DNA of 64,000 nt from VXYL01 sp964348085 (GTDB lineage Bacteria; Pseudomonadota; Gammaproteobacteria; Pseudomonadales; Azotimanducaceae), in assembly GCA_964348085.1 (NCBI GenBank), contig CAYGBI010000001.1, positions 67,495 through 131,494 of the forward strand, written 5' to 3'. The notes under the pieces were generated by a model. It saw nothing but the letters and a program-made list of their open reading frames with translations, did no database searches and was not told the origin of the DNA. Position numbers and translations under genes: made by a program. How positions within the stretch are numbered: the stretch's first letter is position 1; each line of letters starts with the position of its first letter. Shown here piece after piece: positions 51,155 through 61,100 of the stretch.

Positions 51155-52267
51155 TCAATCGTCGACGTAGCACCTAGCGACGCGAGGGCCGATGCCGGTT
51201 AGCACTTCGTAACTCACGGTGTTCGCCCACGCCGCCGTTTCGTCGACGCTCACCGTGCCGCCGAACAACTCTATCCAGTCGCCGAGGCGAATACTGCTCG
51301 CCACAGTCGTGACATCGACATGCATGAGGTCCATCGACACCCGAGCGATCACCGGCAACCGGCGACCTTGGTAGGCGACTTCCGCGTTGGCGAGACAGCG
51401 CGGCACCCCATCGGCGTAACCGATGCCCAAGACCGCGATCAAGGTGGCGTCGTCCGTAACGTACTCCCCGCCGTAGCCGACCGGTTCTCCGCCGGCGACG
51501 TCGCGCAACGCCAAGACCTTCGCCGCCAGCGTGGCCACCGGGCGCATGGGATTGGGAAAGGTGGCGAAAGGGTTGCCGCCGTACAGCGCGATGCCCGGCC
51601 GGGCCAAATCGGACATCGCGCCCAAGAGAATCCCGGCGGAATTGCCGAGGCTGGTGGCGGCATCGGGAAACAACTCCGAGACCGCCTGGAAACGTGCCAT
51701 CTGGCGGGCGTTCATTGGATCGGCGGGGGCGTCCGCATTGGCGAGGTGGGAGAGCACCAGCCGCACGTTCATGCCCGCGAACAGTTCCGGGGTCAACGCG
51801 GCGTGCGTGAAGCCGAGACGATTCATGCCGGTGTCCACATGCACTGCGACGGGGCAAGCGGCATGTGGTCGCCAACGTGCGACCTGTTCGGCGTCATTGA
51901 GCACGGGGGTCAGATCGAGCTCGGCCATGGCCCCCGCGCTTGCCTCGTCCACCGGCCCGGAAAAAACGTAGATGCGCACTTCGCCGTCGACCTCGCGCAG
52001 CGCAACGCCTTCCGTCACCGTAGCGACGAAGAAGTCCGCGCAACCTTCTTGGCGCAACGCGCCGAGCACCTCCGTCGCGCCGAGGCCATAGCCGTTGGCC
52101 TTGACCACGGCTCCGGCACGGCCGGCCGCATCGACAATGAACCGATAGTTGCTACGCAACGCCCCGAGGTCGACGATCAGCTTCGCCAACGCACCCAAGG
52201 CGCCGTCCCCTTCGCCGCGGTCGCCACCGGTCCGGCACCCGCTTGGGAGGTGCGTGTCCTTAGCCAT
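51155..52267 (-). CDS. alr: Alanine racemase
   Basis: Makes D-alanine for cell-wall synthesis. The 370-residue PLP enzyme has the lysine in AVVKANGYGLGA (Lys56), HVDTGMNRLGF, ARPGIALYGGNPF, and the catalytic tyrosine region GIGYADGVPRCL, followed by SMDLMHVDVT. About 28 extra residues precede the usual start (LIVDLGALRSNYRFI). The ATG at 52267 has no strong Shine-Dalgarno, so translation may begin later. Confidence 0.95.
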   Translation of the reverse strand: MAKDTHLPSGCRTGGDRGEGDGALGALAKLIVDLGALRSNYRFIVDAAGRAGAVVKANGYGLGATEVLGALRQEGCADFFVATVTEGVALREVDGEVRIYVFSGPVDEASAGAMAELDLTPVLNDAEQVARWRPHAACPVAVHVDTGMNRLGFTHAALTPELFAGMNVRLVLSHLANADAPADPMNARQMARFQAVSELFPDAATSLGNSAGILLGAMSDLARPGIALYGGNPFATFPNPMRPVATLAAKVLALRDVAGGEPVGYGGEYVTDDATLIAVLGIGYADGVPRCLANAEVAYQGRRLPVIARVSMDLMHVDVTTVASSIRLGDWIELFGGTVSVDETAAWANTVSYEVLTGIGPRVARCYVDD

Positions 52268-52486
52268 TCGCTGGTGATCGTCCACGGGCGGCTTGGCGCC
52301 CAAGAGCTTCTTCGAATTGTTTTATCCTGAACATTTTGCACACTACATGAGTTGGAGCGAGCGCCACATAAGTAGTTTCCGATAACTGATGGGACGCTGA
52401 CGCCGCTACAACATCGGCCTTGGTATCTCTACTATCGAGACCGAGTGGCACGGCGAGAAGAGAAAGCGAGAAGAGAGGGGAGAACG

Positions 52487-53494
52487 ATGGAAGAGCGGAA
52501 CTTCGGCGACACGGACTTGGCCTGCTCCGTGGTCGGCTTCGGCACATGGGAGATGGGCACCACGCAATACGGCGAGATCGACATCAAGGATGCGGTGCGC
52601 GCCGTCGAGATGGCCGTGGATCACGGCATCACCTTGTTCGATACGGCAGAGGTCTACGGCCCGTTCACGTCGGAGGAATTACTTGCTCGGGGCTTGGGCG
52701 CCCGTCGCGCCGATGTCGTCGTCGTGACCAAGGTGGGGTTCAAGTATCGGCGCGACCCCGAAGCACCAGGCAAGTGGGCGGTGGCCGGTCGCGACGCTTC
52801 ACCCGGGCACATCACCGCGCACGCGGAAGACTGCCTAGCACGGCTCGCAACCGACTATATCGACTTGCTCCTCATCCATTGGCCGGATCACCAAACGCCA
52901 CATGAGGAGACCATCGGCGCACTCGAAGCGCTCAAGCAGGCGGGCAAGATTCGTCACTACGGCGTGTCGAACTATGACGTGCCGATGATGGCGGCGTGCG
53001 AACGGCACGGCCACTTGGCCGCCAACCAAGTGGGCTATCACTTGTTCGACCGGCGCATGGAGGCCGCCGTACTACCGTTCTGCCGAGAGAGCGGCGTCGG
53101 CTACATGGCCTACGGCACGTTGGGGTTCGGATTGCTCACCGGCGCGTTCACCCCGGAGACCTCGTTCGTGGACTGGGATTGGCGCAGCGGCGGCAAGGCC
53201 TTTGGTCTGCCGCTCTTCGACGGCGAGCACTTTCAAGCCGAGCTGCGGGTGGTCGAGAAGCTCAGGACTTTCGCCGCCGACTACGGGAAGACCGTCGCGC
53301 AACTGGCCATCGCCTGGGTGGTCGGCAACCCGGCGGTCACCGTCGGCTTGGTCGGCATGCGCAACGAGCGGGAGTTGACGGAGAACGTGGCCGCCGCCGA
53401 CTGGCGTTTGTCCGACGCCGATCGTCGCGCCATCGATGCGATCTTTACCGAAGAAGGGGTGCCGACCTATGTGGATGCGCCGCAAGCGTCGTAA
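52487..53494 (+). CDS. Aldo/keto reductase
   Basis: A 335-residue NADPH-dependent oxidoreductase with the catalytic tetrad in FDTAEVYGP (Asp, Tyr), VVTKVGFKY (Lys) and LLIHWPDH (His). GVSNYDVPMM, GYHLFDR and the NADPH-binding GLVGMRN follow. GGGGAGAACG stands before the ATG at 52487. The upstream 219 bases, with an AT-rich stretch near 52315-52350, separate it from alr and probably hold its promoter. Confidence 0.93.
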   Translation: MEERNFGDTDLACSVVGFGTWEMGTTQYGEIDIKDAVRAVEMAVDHGITLFDTAEVYGPFTSEELLARGLGARRADVVVVTKVGFKYRRDPEAPGKWAVAGRDASPGHITAHAEDCLARLATDYIDLLLIHWPDHQTPHEETIGALEALKQAGKIRHYGVSNYDVPMMAACERHGHLAANQVGYHLFDRRMEAAVLPFCRESGVGYMAYGTLGFGLLTGAFTPETSFVDWDWRSGGKAFGLPLFDGEHFQAELRVVEKLRTFAADYGKTVAQLAIAWVVGNPAVTVGLVGMRNERELTENVAAADWRLSDADRRAIDAIFTEEGVPTYVDAPQAS

Positions 53495-53501
53495 TCACCC
53501 G

Positions 53502-53692
53502 TCGGTTAAGCGATAGCGCCATGGCATGCGCTGATCGGCCGCCCCGCGGTCGGCTGCGCCCCGTTTGCGCACGCCCAACGCACCAAGAAGGCGCGCTCGA
53601 CCGGCGCCAAGCTTGGCGAGCAAGCAAGAAGGCCGCCAAACGTCGCGCCGTCGCGTGCCTTCTTGCCTTTGGCATCTTCCTTGCTTAACCGA
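53502..53692. repeat. 191-base structured element bounded by 10-base inverted repeats
   Basis: TCGGTTAAGC (53502-53511) faces GCTTAACCGA (53683-53692). Inside are the palindrome CGCCAAGCTTGGCG (53605-53618) and the hairpin GCAAGAAGG / CCTTCTTGC (53624-53632, 53658-53666). There is no convincing gene. The layout would fit a small non-autonomous mobile element or a folded RNA upstream of the riboswitch. A target-site duplication is not seen. Confidence 0.5.
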
Positions 53693-53728
53693 TAAACAGG
53701 GAGAGCAACGCTCGAACTTGCATTAATG

Positions 53729-53865
53729 AGAGCTAGGGTTCCGGCCCCCGCCAATGGGGGCGTCTGGTCCGAGAGCTCTCGGCCTCGCCTGATCGCGTGG
53801 CTACACGGAGGGATAAAAGCCCGGGAGAGCTTGCCGCCTCCCCGTGTCAGCAACCGTTAGGAGGC
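53729..53865 (+). promoter_or_regulatory. Guanidine-I (ykkC) riboswitch with translational control
   Basis: The conserved blocks are present in order: CTAGGGTTCCG (53733-53743), TGGTCCGAGAG (53764-53774) and ACGGAGGGATAAAAGCCCGG (53805-53824). GAGAGC (53729-53734) pairs with GCTCTC (53774-53779) to close P1, and ACACGG (53803-53808) pairs with CCGTGT (53842-53847). GCCTCC (53836-53841) can instead pair with the Shine-Dalgarno GGAGGC (53860-53865). Binding guanidine would free the ribosome site of the binding-protein gene. Confidence 0.9.
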
Positions 53866-53869
53866 CATC

Positions 53870-54955
53870 ATGGCAGCATTCTCGACTTCCTTTGCGCGGC
53901 GTATGCGAGCGTTCGCCGCACTTTCGACTCTCGCGACTCTCGTCTTCTTTTGCCCCACTGCGTTCGCCAAGGACGACTATCGCATCGCGTGGAGCATCTA
54001 TGTCGGCTGGATGCCGTGGAACTACGCGGCGGAAGCCGGAATCGTGGACAAGTGGGCGAAGAAATACGGCATCAGCATCGAAGTGGTGCAATTCAACGAC
54101 TACATCGAGTCCATCAATCAGTACACCGTGGGCGCCTTCGACGGCTGCACCATGACCAACATGGACGCGCTCACCATTCCCGCCGCCGGCGGCCGCGACT
54201 CCACCGCGCTCATCGTCGGTGACTTCTCTAACGGCAACGACGGCATCGTGCTCAAGGGCGAAGGCAAGACGCTGGCGGACATTCGCGGCCAAAGCGTCAA
54301 CTTGGTGGAGTTGTCCGTCTCCCACTACATGTTGGCGCGCGCGCTCGCCAAGGCGGACATGCGCGAACGCGACCTCACCGTGGTGAATACGTCGGACGCC
54401 GACATCGTCGCCGCCTTCGCCGCGGACGACGTCACCGCGGTAGTCACTTGGAATCCATTGCTCGCCGAGATACAGGCCATGCCGGCGGTCAGCCCGGTGT
54501 TTGATTCGTCAATGATTCCGGGCGAGATCATCGACATGCTGGTGGTCAGCACCGAAGCGCTTGAGGACCCGCGTTTCGGCAAGGCGCTGGTCGGCGCGTG
54601 GTACGAGACCATGGCGGTCATGTCGGCGACGGGGCCGGACGGCGATGCGGCGAAGACGCACATGGCCGAGGCGTCCGGCACCGACCTCGCCGGCTACAAC
54701 GCGCAGCTAGCGGCTACGCAGATGTTCTACACCCCGGAGCCGGCGGTGGCGTTCGTCCGCTCGGCGGCCCTGCGCGAAACCATGGCCAACGTCACGTCGT
54801 TTTCCTTCGACCACGGCCTGCTCGGCGAGGGCGCACCGGACGCCGGCTTCATCGGCATCGAACTCCCGGGCGGCGAAGTGCTCGGCTCGAAAGCCAACGT
54901 CAAGCTGCGCTTCGACGACGCGTACATGGAGATGGCCGCCGACGGCGAGCTGTAA
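53870..54955 (+). CDS. Guanidine ABC transporter substrate-binding protein
   Basis: A periplasmic binding protein of 361 residues of the type annotated as a urea-carboxylase-linked transporter. The signal peptide (LSTLATLVFFCPTAFA) is followed by AWSIYVGWMPWNYAAEAGIVDKWAKKY and GAFDGCTMTNMDALT, typical of this nitrate/taurine-like family. It is the first gene under the guanidine-I riboswitch, with TTAGGAGG before the ATG, so guanidine is the likely ligand. Confidence 0.88.
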   Translation: MAAFSTSFARRMRAFAALSTLATLVFFCPTAFAKDDYRIAWSIYVGWMPWNYAAEAGIVDKWAKKYGISIEVVQFNDYIESINQYTVGAFDGCTMTNMDALTIPAAGGRDSTALIVGDFSNGNDGIVLKGEGKTLADIRGQSVNLVELSVSHYMLARALAKADMRERDLTVVNTSDADIVAAFAADDVTAVVTWNPLLAEIQAMPAVSPVFDSSMIPGEIIDMLVVSTEALEDPRFGKALVGAWYETMAVMSATGPDGDAAKTHMAEASGTDLAGYNAQLAATQMFYTPEPAVAFVRSAALRETMANVTSFSFDHGLLGEGAPDAGFIGIELPGGEVLGSKANVKLRFDDAYMEMAADGEL

Positions 54956-54976
54956 GAACCAAAGCGAGCCAACGCC

Positions 54977-55786
54977 GTGCGCGCCATCAACCGGCATCCG
55001 GGACGTTTGAGCGGCCTCGCCGCGGCGGTGCCGTTTGCGCTCGCCCTAGTCGTGTACGCCTTGGCTTCCAATACCCGGCTGGCGGAGAATCCGCAGGACA
55101 AGCTGCTCCCCGGTGCCACTGCCATGGCGGCGGCGGTGCAGCGGATGGCCTTCGAGCCGGATCGACGCAGCGGCGAGTATCTGTTCTGGAACGACACCGC
55201 GGCGAGCCTGCAACGGCTCGTCGTCGGCGTCTTGGCGGGCGCGTTCGTTGGCTTGGTGGTAGGCGTGATGAACGGGCTCTTGCCTTGGTTCGGCGCCTTC
55301 TGGTCGCCGTGGGTGCGGGCGCTGTCGATGATTCCGCCACTCGCCATCCTGCCGATCCTGTTCATCGCCCTCGGTATCGGCGAATTGGCGAAAGTAACGC
55401 TGATCGCGCTTGGCACGGCGCCGTTTCTCATGCGCGACATCGAGCAGCGTGTGCGCGAACTGCCCCGCGAGCAACTCATCAAGGCACAGACCTTGGACGC
55501 CACCACTTGGCAAATCGCCACCCGCGTGGTCCTGCCGCAAGTGCTGCCGAGGCTGGTCGACGGGGTGCGGTTGTCGCTCGGCGCCGCGTGGCTGTTCCTC
55601 ATCGCCGCCGAGGCGATCGCCTCCACCGACGGCCTCGGCTATCGCATCTTTCTGGTGCGCCGTTATCTGGCGATGGACGTCATCCTTCCTTATGTGGCGT
55701 GGATCACGCTGCTCGCATTCCTCTTCGACCTAGGCTTGCGGCGCTTGAACCGGCGCTGCTTCCCTTGGTACGGGGCCGACTCGTGA
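54977..55786 (+). CDS. Guanidine ABC transporter permease
   Basis: A 269-residue inner-membrane permease of the nitrate/taurine class with about six helices. The ATPase-contact loop region is REQLIKAQTLDATTWQIATRVVLPQVLPRL, shortened to its ends here. It starts at a GTG 22 bases after the binding-protein gene. The gene ends in GTGA with the ATPase, so it is coupled. Confidence 0.88.
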   Translation: MRAINRHPGRLSGLAAAVPFALALVVYALASNTRLAENPQDKLLPGATAMAAAVQRMAFEPDRRSGEYLFWNDTAASLQRLVVGVLAGAFVGLVVGVMNGLLPWFGAFWSPWVRALSMIPPLAILPILFIALGIGELAKVTLIALGTAPFLMRDIEQRVRELPREQLIKAQTLDATTWQIATRVVLPQVLPRLVDGVRLSLGAAWLFLIAAEAIASTDGLGYRIFLVRRYLAMDVILPYVAWITLLAFLFDLGLRRLNRRCFPWYGADS

Positions 55787-56586
55787 GCCTCATCTCGGTG
55801 CGCAACGTGTGGAAGCGCTACACCGACAAGGTGGTGCTGGAGAACATCCGTCTGGAGGTGAATGGGACGGAGTTCGTCACCATCGTCGGCGCCTCGGGCT
55901 GCGGCAAGACGACGTTCCTGCGGCTGCTCTTGGGCGAGATCGCGCCTTGCGAAGGCAGCATCGAGTTGGCCGGCGAACCGTTGGCGGCGGAGCCGGATGC
56001 GAACCGCGGCGTCGTGTTTCAACGCTATTCGGTGTTCCCCCACTTGACCGTGCTGGGCAACGTCCTGCTCGGCTTGGAGTTGCGGGCGTCGCGGGTTCTC
56101 GGCCGAACTTTCGGCGCCAAGCGGGCGGAAAACGTGGCCAAGGCAGAGCAGATGCTGGCACGCGTCGGCCTGCTGTCTTCCGCCCGAGCGTACGCGTCGG
56201 CGCTGTCCGGCGGCATGCAGCAGCGCTTGGCGTTGGCGCAAACCCTCGTCACCGAGCCGCGCATCCTGTTGCTCGACGAACCGTTCGGCGCCCTCGACCC
56301 CGGCATCCGCGCCGACATGCATCAGCTCGTGAAGGAACTGCACGCGGACCTGAAGCTGACCGTGTTCATGGTCACCCACGACATCGGCGAAGGCTTCAAG
56401 CTCGGCACGCGCCTCTTGGTGTTCGACAAGCCGCGGGTGGACCCCCACGAGCCGGACCTCTACGGCGCCACCATCACATTCGACTTGCCGGTCGCCAGAG
56501 AGAAACCGGCCAAGGCGAGCCCGGGCGAGGCCCGGCTTGAGCACCGCTTGAACAAAGGAGGAGACCGTGTCCCGAACGCTCTATGA
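55783..56586 (+). CDS. Guanidine ABC transporter ATPase
   Basis: A 267-residue ATPase with Walker A GASGCGKTT, the Q-loop VFQRYSVFPHLTV, the signature LSGGMQQR, Walker B ILLLDEPFGALD and the H-loop VTHD. The GTG at 55783 overlaps the permease stop. It overlaps the next gene by 20 bases, and its own last residues lie over that gene's ribosome binding site. Confidence 0.92.
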   Translation: MSLISVRNVWKRYTDKVVLENIRLEVNGTEFVTIVGASGCGKTTFLRLLLGEIAPCEGSIELAGEPLAAEPDANRGVVFQRYSVFPHLTVLGNVLLGLELRASRVLGRTFGAKRAENVAKAEQMLARVGLLSSARAYASALSGGMQQRLALAQTLVTEPRILLLDEPFGALDPGIRADMHQLVKELHADLKLTVFMVTHDIGEGFKLGTRLLVFDKPRVDPHEPDLYGATITFDLPVAREKPAKASPGEARLEHRLNKGGDRVPNAL

Positions 56587-57283
56587 AGACATCCTGCCGG
56601 GCGGCAGCCATTGGTCTTTCGTCGCCAACGCCGGCGTGCAGCTCACGCTCACCGACATCGACGGCGGCGGCAACGCCGCGATGCTGACCTACAACCCGGG
56701 CAACCCGCTCGAGCGCCTCAATTTGCCGGATTCGCTGAAATGTCAGCACACCTTTCGTCTCACGCAGGGCCATTGCCTGTACTCGGATATGGGGCGCATC
56801 TTCTGTTCCGTCGTCCAAGACGACTTGGGCTGGCACGACGCGGCCAGCGGCACTTGCGACGCGGCCCTAGTGAAACGCAAGTGGGGGGCGGTCTCGTACC
56901 AAGAGGCCCGCAACGACTATCACCGCAACGGCCGGGACAGCTTCTTGGTGGAACTCGGCAAGTACGGTCTCGGGCGGCGCGACTTCGCCGCCAACGTCAA
57001 CTGGTTTTCGCGGGTGGACGCTGGCAGCGACGGCACCTTGCAATATCGCACCGGCCACTCGCCGGCGGGTTCTCGGGTGACGTTGCGCTTCGAGATGCCG
57101 ACCTTGGTGGTATTGCACACATGTCCACACCCGCTGAACCCGGCGACGGCGTATCCGCGCAAGGCGATCGGCTATCAGCTAAGCCTCGCCGATCCGGTCG
57201 CAGACGACGACCGGTGCCGTACGTCGAGGCCGGAAAACGGTCGCGGCTTCACGAACAACTACCTCTACGCCTTGGGAACTTAA
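56567..57283 (+). CDS. Carboxyguanidine deiminase subunit (DUF1989, urea-carboxylase-associated protein 2)
   Basis: A 238-residue DUF1989 protein. It opens YEDILPGGSHWSFVANAGVQLTLTD and has CQHTFRLTQGHCLYSDMGR and HTCPHPLNP, the family's cysteine and histidine zinc ligands. With its partner it forms the enzyme that removes ammonia from carboxyguanidine to give allophanate. GGAGGAG precedes the GTG. The longer of the two paralogs normally comes first, as here. Confidence 0.88.
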   Translation: MSRTLYEDILPGGSHWSFVANAGVQLTLTDIDGGGNAAMLTYNPGNPLERLNLPDSLKCQHTFRLTQGHCLYSDMGRIFCSVVQDDLGWHDAASGTCDAALVKRKWGAVSYQEARNDYHRNGRDSFLVELGKYGLGRRDFAANVNWFSRVDAGSDGTLQYRTGHSPAGSRVTLRFEMPTLVVLHTCPHPLNPATAYPRKAIGYQLSLADPVADDDRCRTSRPENGRGFTNNYLYALGT

Positions 57284-57296
57284 GGGGATTGCTAAC

Positions 57297-57935
57297 GTGT
57301 TGAAAGAAAGCTCACTGAACGTAGCCGACGCGCTTTGGCTGGAAACCGTGCCCGCCGGCGAATACTGGATGAACGTCGTCCACAAGGGTCAATCGCTACG
57401 CATCACCGACCTCAACGGCAACCAAGCCGTCGACACGTTGTTTTTCAACGCCGCGAGTCCGCACGAGCGCTACAGCGCCATGGACACCATCCGGGAACAA
57501 CGCAATCTCTACCTCACTACGGGGACGACGCTGCTCTCCGACGAGGGCAACGCCATGCTGGCGATCGTCGCCGACACCTGTGGCCGCCACGACACCTTGG
57601 GCGGCGCGTGCGCCGGCGAGAGCAACACCGTCCGCTATGCGCTGGACAAGAAGACCATGCACTCCTGCCGGGACAACTGGCTGCTAGCGGTGAACACCCA
57701 CGAGCAGTGGGCACTCACCAAGCGAGACCTCACCCACAACATCAATTTCTTCATGAACGTGCCGGTTACGCCCGAAGGCGGGTTGACGTTCGAGGACGGC
57801 ATCAGCGCACCCGGCAAGTACGTCGAGTTGGTGGCGAAGATGGACGTGCTGGTGCTCATCTCCAACTGCCCGCAGCTCAACAACCCCTGCAACGGCTACA
57901 ACCCCACACCCATCGAGCTGGCGGCGTGGCGCTAG
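57297..57935 (+). CDS. Carboxyguanidine deiminase subunit (DUF1989, urea-carboxylase-associated protein 1)
   Basis: A 212-residue DUF1989 paralog of the previous gene. It has LRITDLNGNQAVDTLFFNA, a CGRHDTLGGACAGE zinc segment and the final NCPQLNNPCNGYNPTP. It acts as the partner subunit. The GTG at 57297 has AGGGG upstream. A 205-base gap, with a hairpin, follows before the carboxylase gene. Confidence 0.9.
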   Translation: MLKESSLNVADALWLETVPAGEYWMNVVHKGQSLRITDLNGNQAVDTLFFNAASPHERYSAMDTIREQRNLYLTTGTTLLSDEGNAMLAIVADTCGRHDTLGGACAGESNTVRYALDKKTMHSCRDNWLLAVNTHEQWALTKRDLTHNINFFMNVPVTPEGGLTFEDGISAPGKYVELVAKMDVLVLISNCPQLNNPCNGYNPTPIELAAWR

Positions 57936-57993
57936 CGCCACGAAAGCCGTCGCCGTTCGGCGTCGCCTTTCGCCCCAGCCCAAGCCGCCCCAT

Positions 57994-58039
57994 CACTCCG
58001 TCGGACGTCGCGGTTAACGCCGCCAAGTCCGACGGAGTG
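57994..58039. repeat. 13-base perfect inverted repeat before the carboxylase gene
   Basis: CACTCCGTCGGAC (57994-58006) faces GTCCGACGGAGTG (58027-58039) with a 20-base loop. It lies between the deiminase genes and the carboxylase gene, about 100 bases before the GTG. It may be an attenuator, a processing site or an operator. Confidence 0.7.
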
Positions 58040-58140
58040 CTTGTGTCCCGTCCCTCGTCGCACCTTGTCGGGAACGCGCCCCACCGTTCTCGGCACGATG
58101 CGGACTTCCACCACGGGCTGACAGCCACCACGGTATCCGC

Positions 58141-61100
58141 GTGTTCGACAAAGTACTAATCGCCAACCGCGGCGAGATCGCCGTGCGCATCTGTCGCACG
58201 CTCGACGACATGGGCGTATCGAGCGTCGCCGTGTTCGCGGCCGCCGACTTGGGCTCGCCGCATGTCGAAGCTGCCAAGGAGGCGTTGCCGCTCGGCGACG
58301 GCGGCGTGGCGGAGACCTATCTCGACATCGACAAGCTCCTCGACGCGGTCGCCGCAAGCGGCGCCGACGCGGTACACCCCGGCTACGGTTTCCTAAGCGA
58401 AAACGCCGCCTTCGCGGAGGCCCTCGCGGCGCGTGGCGTCGCTTTCGTCGGCCCCCGCCCGGAACACATCCGCCGCTTCGGCCTGAAGCACGAGGCGCGC
58501 GAATTGGCGGCGGCCGCCAGCGTAACGCTGTTGCCCGGCAGCGGCGTGATCGCCGACATCGGCGAGGCACGACGCTGGGCAAAGGAGATCGGCTATCCGG
58601 TCATGCTCAAGAGCTCCGCGGGCGGGGGCGGCATCGGCATGTCGCGCTGCGACGACGTCAAGCACTTGGAACGGCGCTTCGCCGCCGTCGAGCGTCTTGC
58701 CGGTTCGCACTTCGGCGACGCCCGCCTGTTCGTAGAGCGGTGCGTCGCCGCGCCAAGACATGTGGAAGCGCAAGCATTCGGCGACGGGCGGGGGAACGTG
58801 GCGGTGCTCGGCGACCGGGACTGTTCGCTGCAACGCCGCCACCAAAAGGTGGTCGAGGAGTGCCCGGCGCCGCACTTGCCGAACACCGTGCGCAAGCGGA
58901 TTCACGCCGACGCGGAGGTCTTGCTCGCCGGTGTCCGCTACTTGAGCGCCGGCACCGTGGAGTTCCTCTACGACGCCGAGCGCGCCGCCGCCTATTTCTT
59001 GGAAGTGAATACTCGGCTACAGGTGGAGCACGGCGTCACCGAAATGGTGCTCGGCATCGACCTAGTGCGGTGGATGATCGCGCTCGCAGCCGGCGAGTTG
59101 CCGCCGCTCGATAAATTGACCGCGGGGCTCACCGCCAACGGCTCCGCCATCGAAGCGCGGTTGTGCGCGGAAGACCCCAATCACGACTTTCGCCCGACGC
59201 CGGGCACGGCGTCGGTGGTCGCATTCCCACGCGGCGACGGCGTGCGAGTGGACACTTGGCTGCGGTCCGGCACCGAGATTTCCCCGCATTACGACTCGCT
59301 GCTCGCCAAGGTCATCGCCCACGGCGAAAGCCGCGCCGACGCCCGCGAGAAACTCGTCGAATCGCTGTCGGCGACGACGGTACATGGCGTGGAGACGAAT
59401 CGCGACTACCTGCGCCAAGCATTGGCCACGGAAGCCTTCGCGGCCGGTGTTCACCACACCGGCACCTTGAGCAGGCTCAAGTACCGCCCGTTCAGTTTGG
59501 AAGTGCTTGCCGCCGGCGCCCACACCACCGTGCAGGCTTGGCCCGGACGCATGGGATACTGGCCGGTGGGTGTCCCTCCCTCCGGGCCGATGGACGATCT
59601 ATCGTTCCGCTTCGGCAACCGGCTGCTCGGCAACGACGAAGGCGCCGCCGGGCTTGAGATCACCGTGGCTGGTCCGCGGTTGCGGTTCAACAACCGAGCG
59701 ACCGTTTGCCTCGCCGGTTACTGCGACATTGCCGTGGACGACGCCCAAAAGCCGCCTTGGACGCCATTCGAGGTCGTCGCTGGCAGCGTTCTCGAAATAG
59801 GTGAAGTCAACGAAGGTGTACGCGCCTATCTGCTCGTCGCCGGCGGACTCGACGTGCCGGAAGTGATGGGCTCCGCGGCGACATTCACCCTCGGCGGCAT
59901 CGGCGGCATGAACGGACGCGCTTTGGCTACTGGCGACGTGTTGCGCTTTCGCCCACCCCTAAGGGAACCATCCGCCGGCGTGCGCCCGCCCGAAGCGCCG
60001 GACTGGCGCGACCGTCACCTGCTGCGGATCACGATGGGGCCGCACTGCACCGACGAGTTCCTTACGCAGGCGGACATCCGCGCCTTCCTGGAAGCCGAGT
60101 GGCGCGTGCATTACCACTCCAACCGCACCGGGGTGCGTCTGCTCGGTCCCCGCCCCGCGTGGTCGCGTAGCGACGGCGGCGACGCCGGCTTGCATCCTTC
60201 CAACATCCACGACAACCCCTACGCCTTCGGCGCCATCGACTTCACCGGCGACATGCCCGTGATCTTGGGCCCCGATGGCCCAAGCCTCGGTGGTTTCGTC
60301 TGCCCGGCGGCGATCATTCGCGCGGATCGTTGGAAACTCGGCCAGCTCAAAGCCGGCGACAAGGTGGGCTTGCGCGCGGTAACGCAAGCCCAAGCGCGCC
60401 GGGAGGCGCGGGCGCAGAACGCCGCCATAGCCACTCACACGACACTGCCGCCGCCCGTCCGCGCCAGCCGGCACCACATCGAACGCGCCACCGTCTTGGA
60501 GTTCGGCGACATTCGCGCTCGGCGCGCCGGCGACGAAGCGTTGCTGCTCGAGTTCGGCGCCAACACTCTCGACTTGACGCTTCGCCTGCGCGTGCATGGG
60601 GCGCAGGCGGCAATCGCCGAGGCGCGCCTCGACGGCGTAGTCGAGACCACGCCCGGCGTTCGCTCGCTGCTCGTTCGTTTCGACGCCGATCGTTACTCCG
60701 CCGCCGGCCTCGCCGAACGCCTACGGGCGCTTCTCGAAGGCCTGAGTCCGCCGTCGCAAGTCGAGTCGCGGATCGTCCACTTGCCGCTGTCGTGGGACGA
60801 CCCCGCGTGCGGTCACGCGGTGGAACGGTACATGGCGAGTGTGCGTGCGGATGCGCCGTGGTGCCCGGACAATATCGAGTTCATCCGTCGTATCAATGGC
60901 TTGGCCGATCAGCAAGCGGTGAAGGACGTCGTCTTCGGCGCCGACTATCTGGTGCTCGGGCTCGGCGATGTCTACTTGGGTGCTCCCGTCGCCACGCCCT
61001 TGGACCCGCGCCACCGGCTGGTGACGACCAAATACAACCCGGCCCGCACATGGACCGCCGAGAACTCGGTGGGCATCGGCGGCTCGTACTTGTGCGTCTA

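Noticed and set aside
53521..53688. A 55-codon plus-strand frame starting at an ATG at 53521
   Set aside because: No ribosome site, and the DNA is full of palindromes that explain its open frame.
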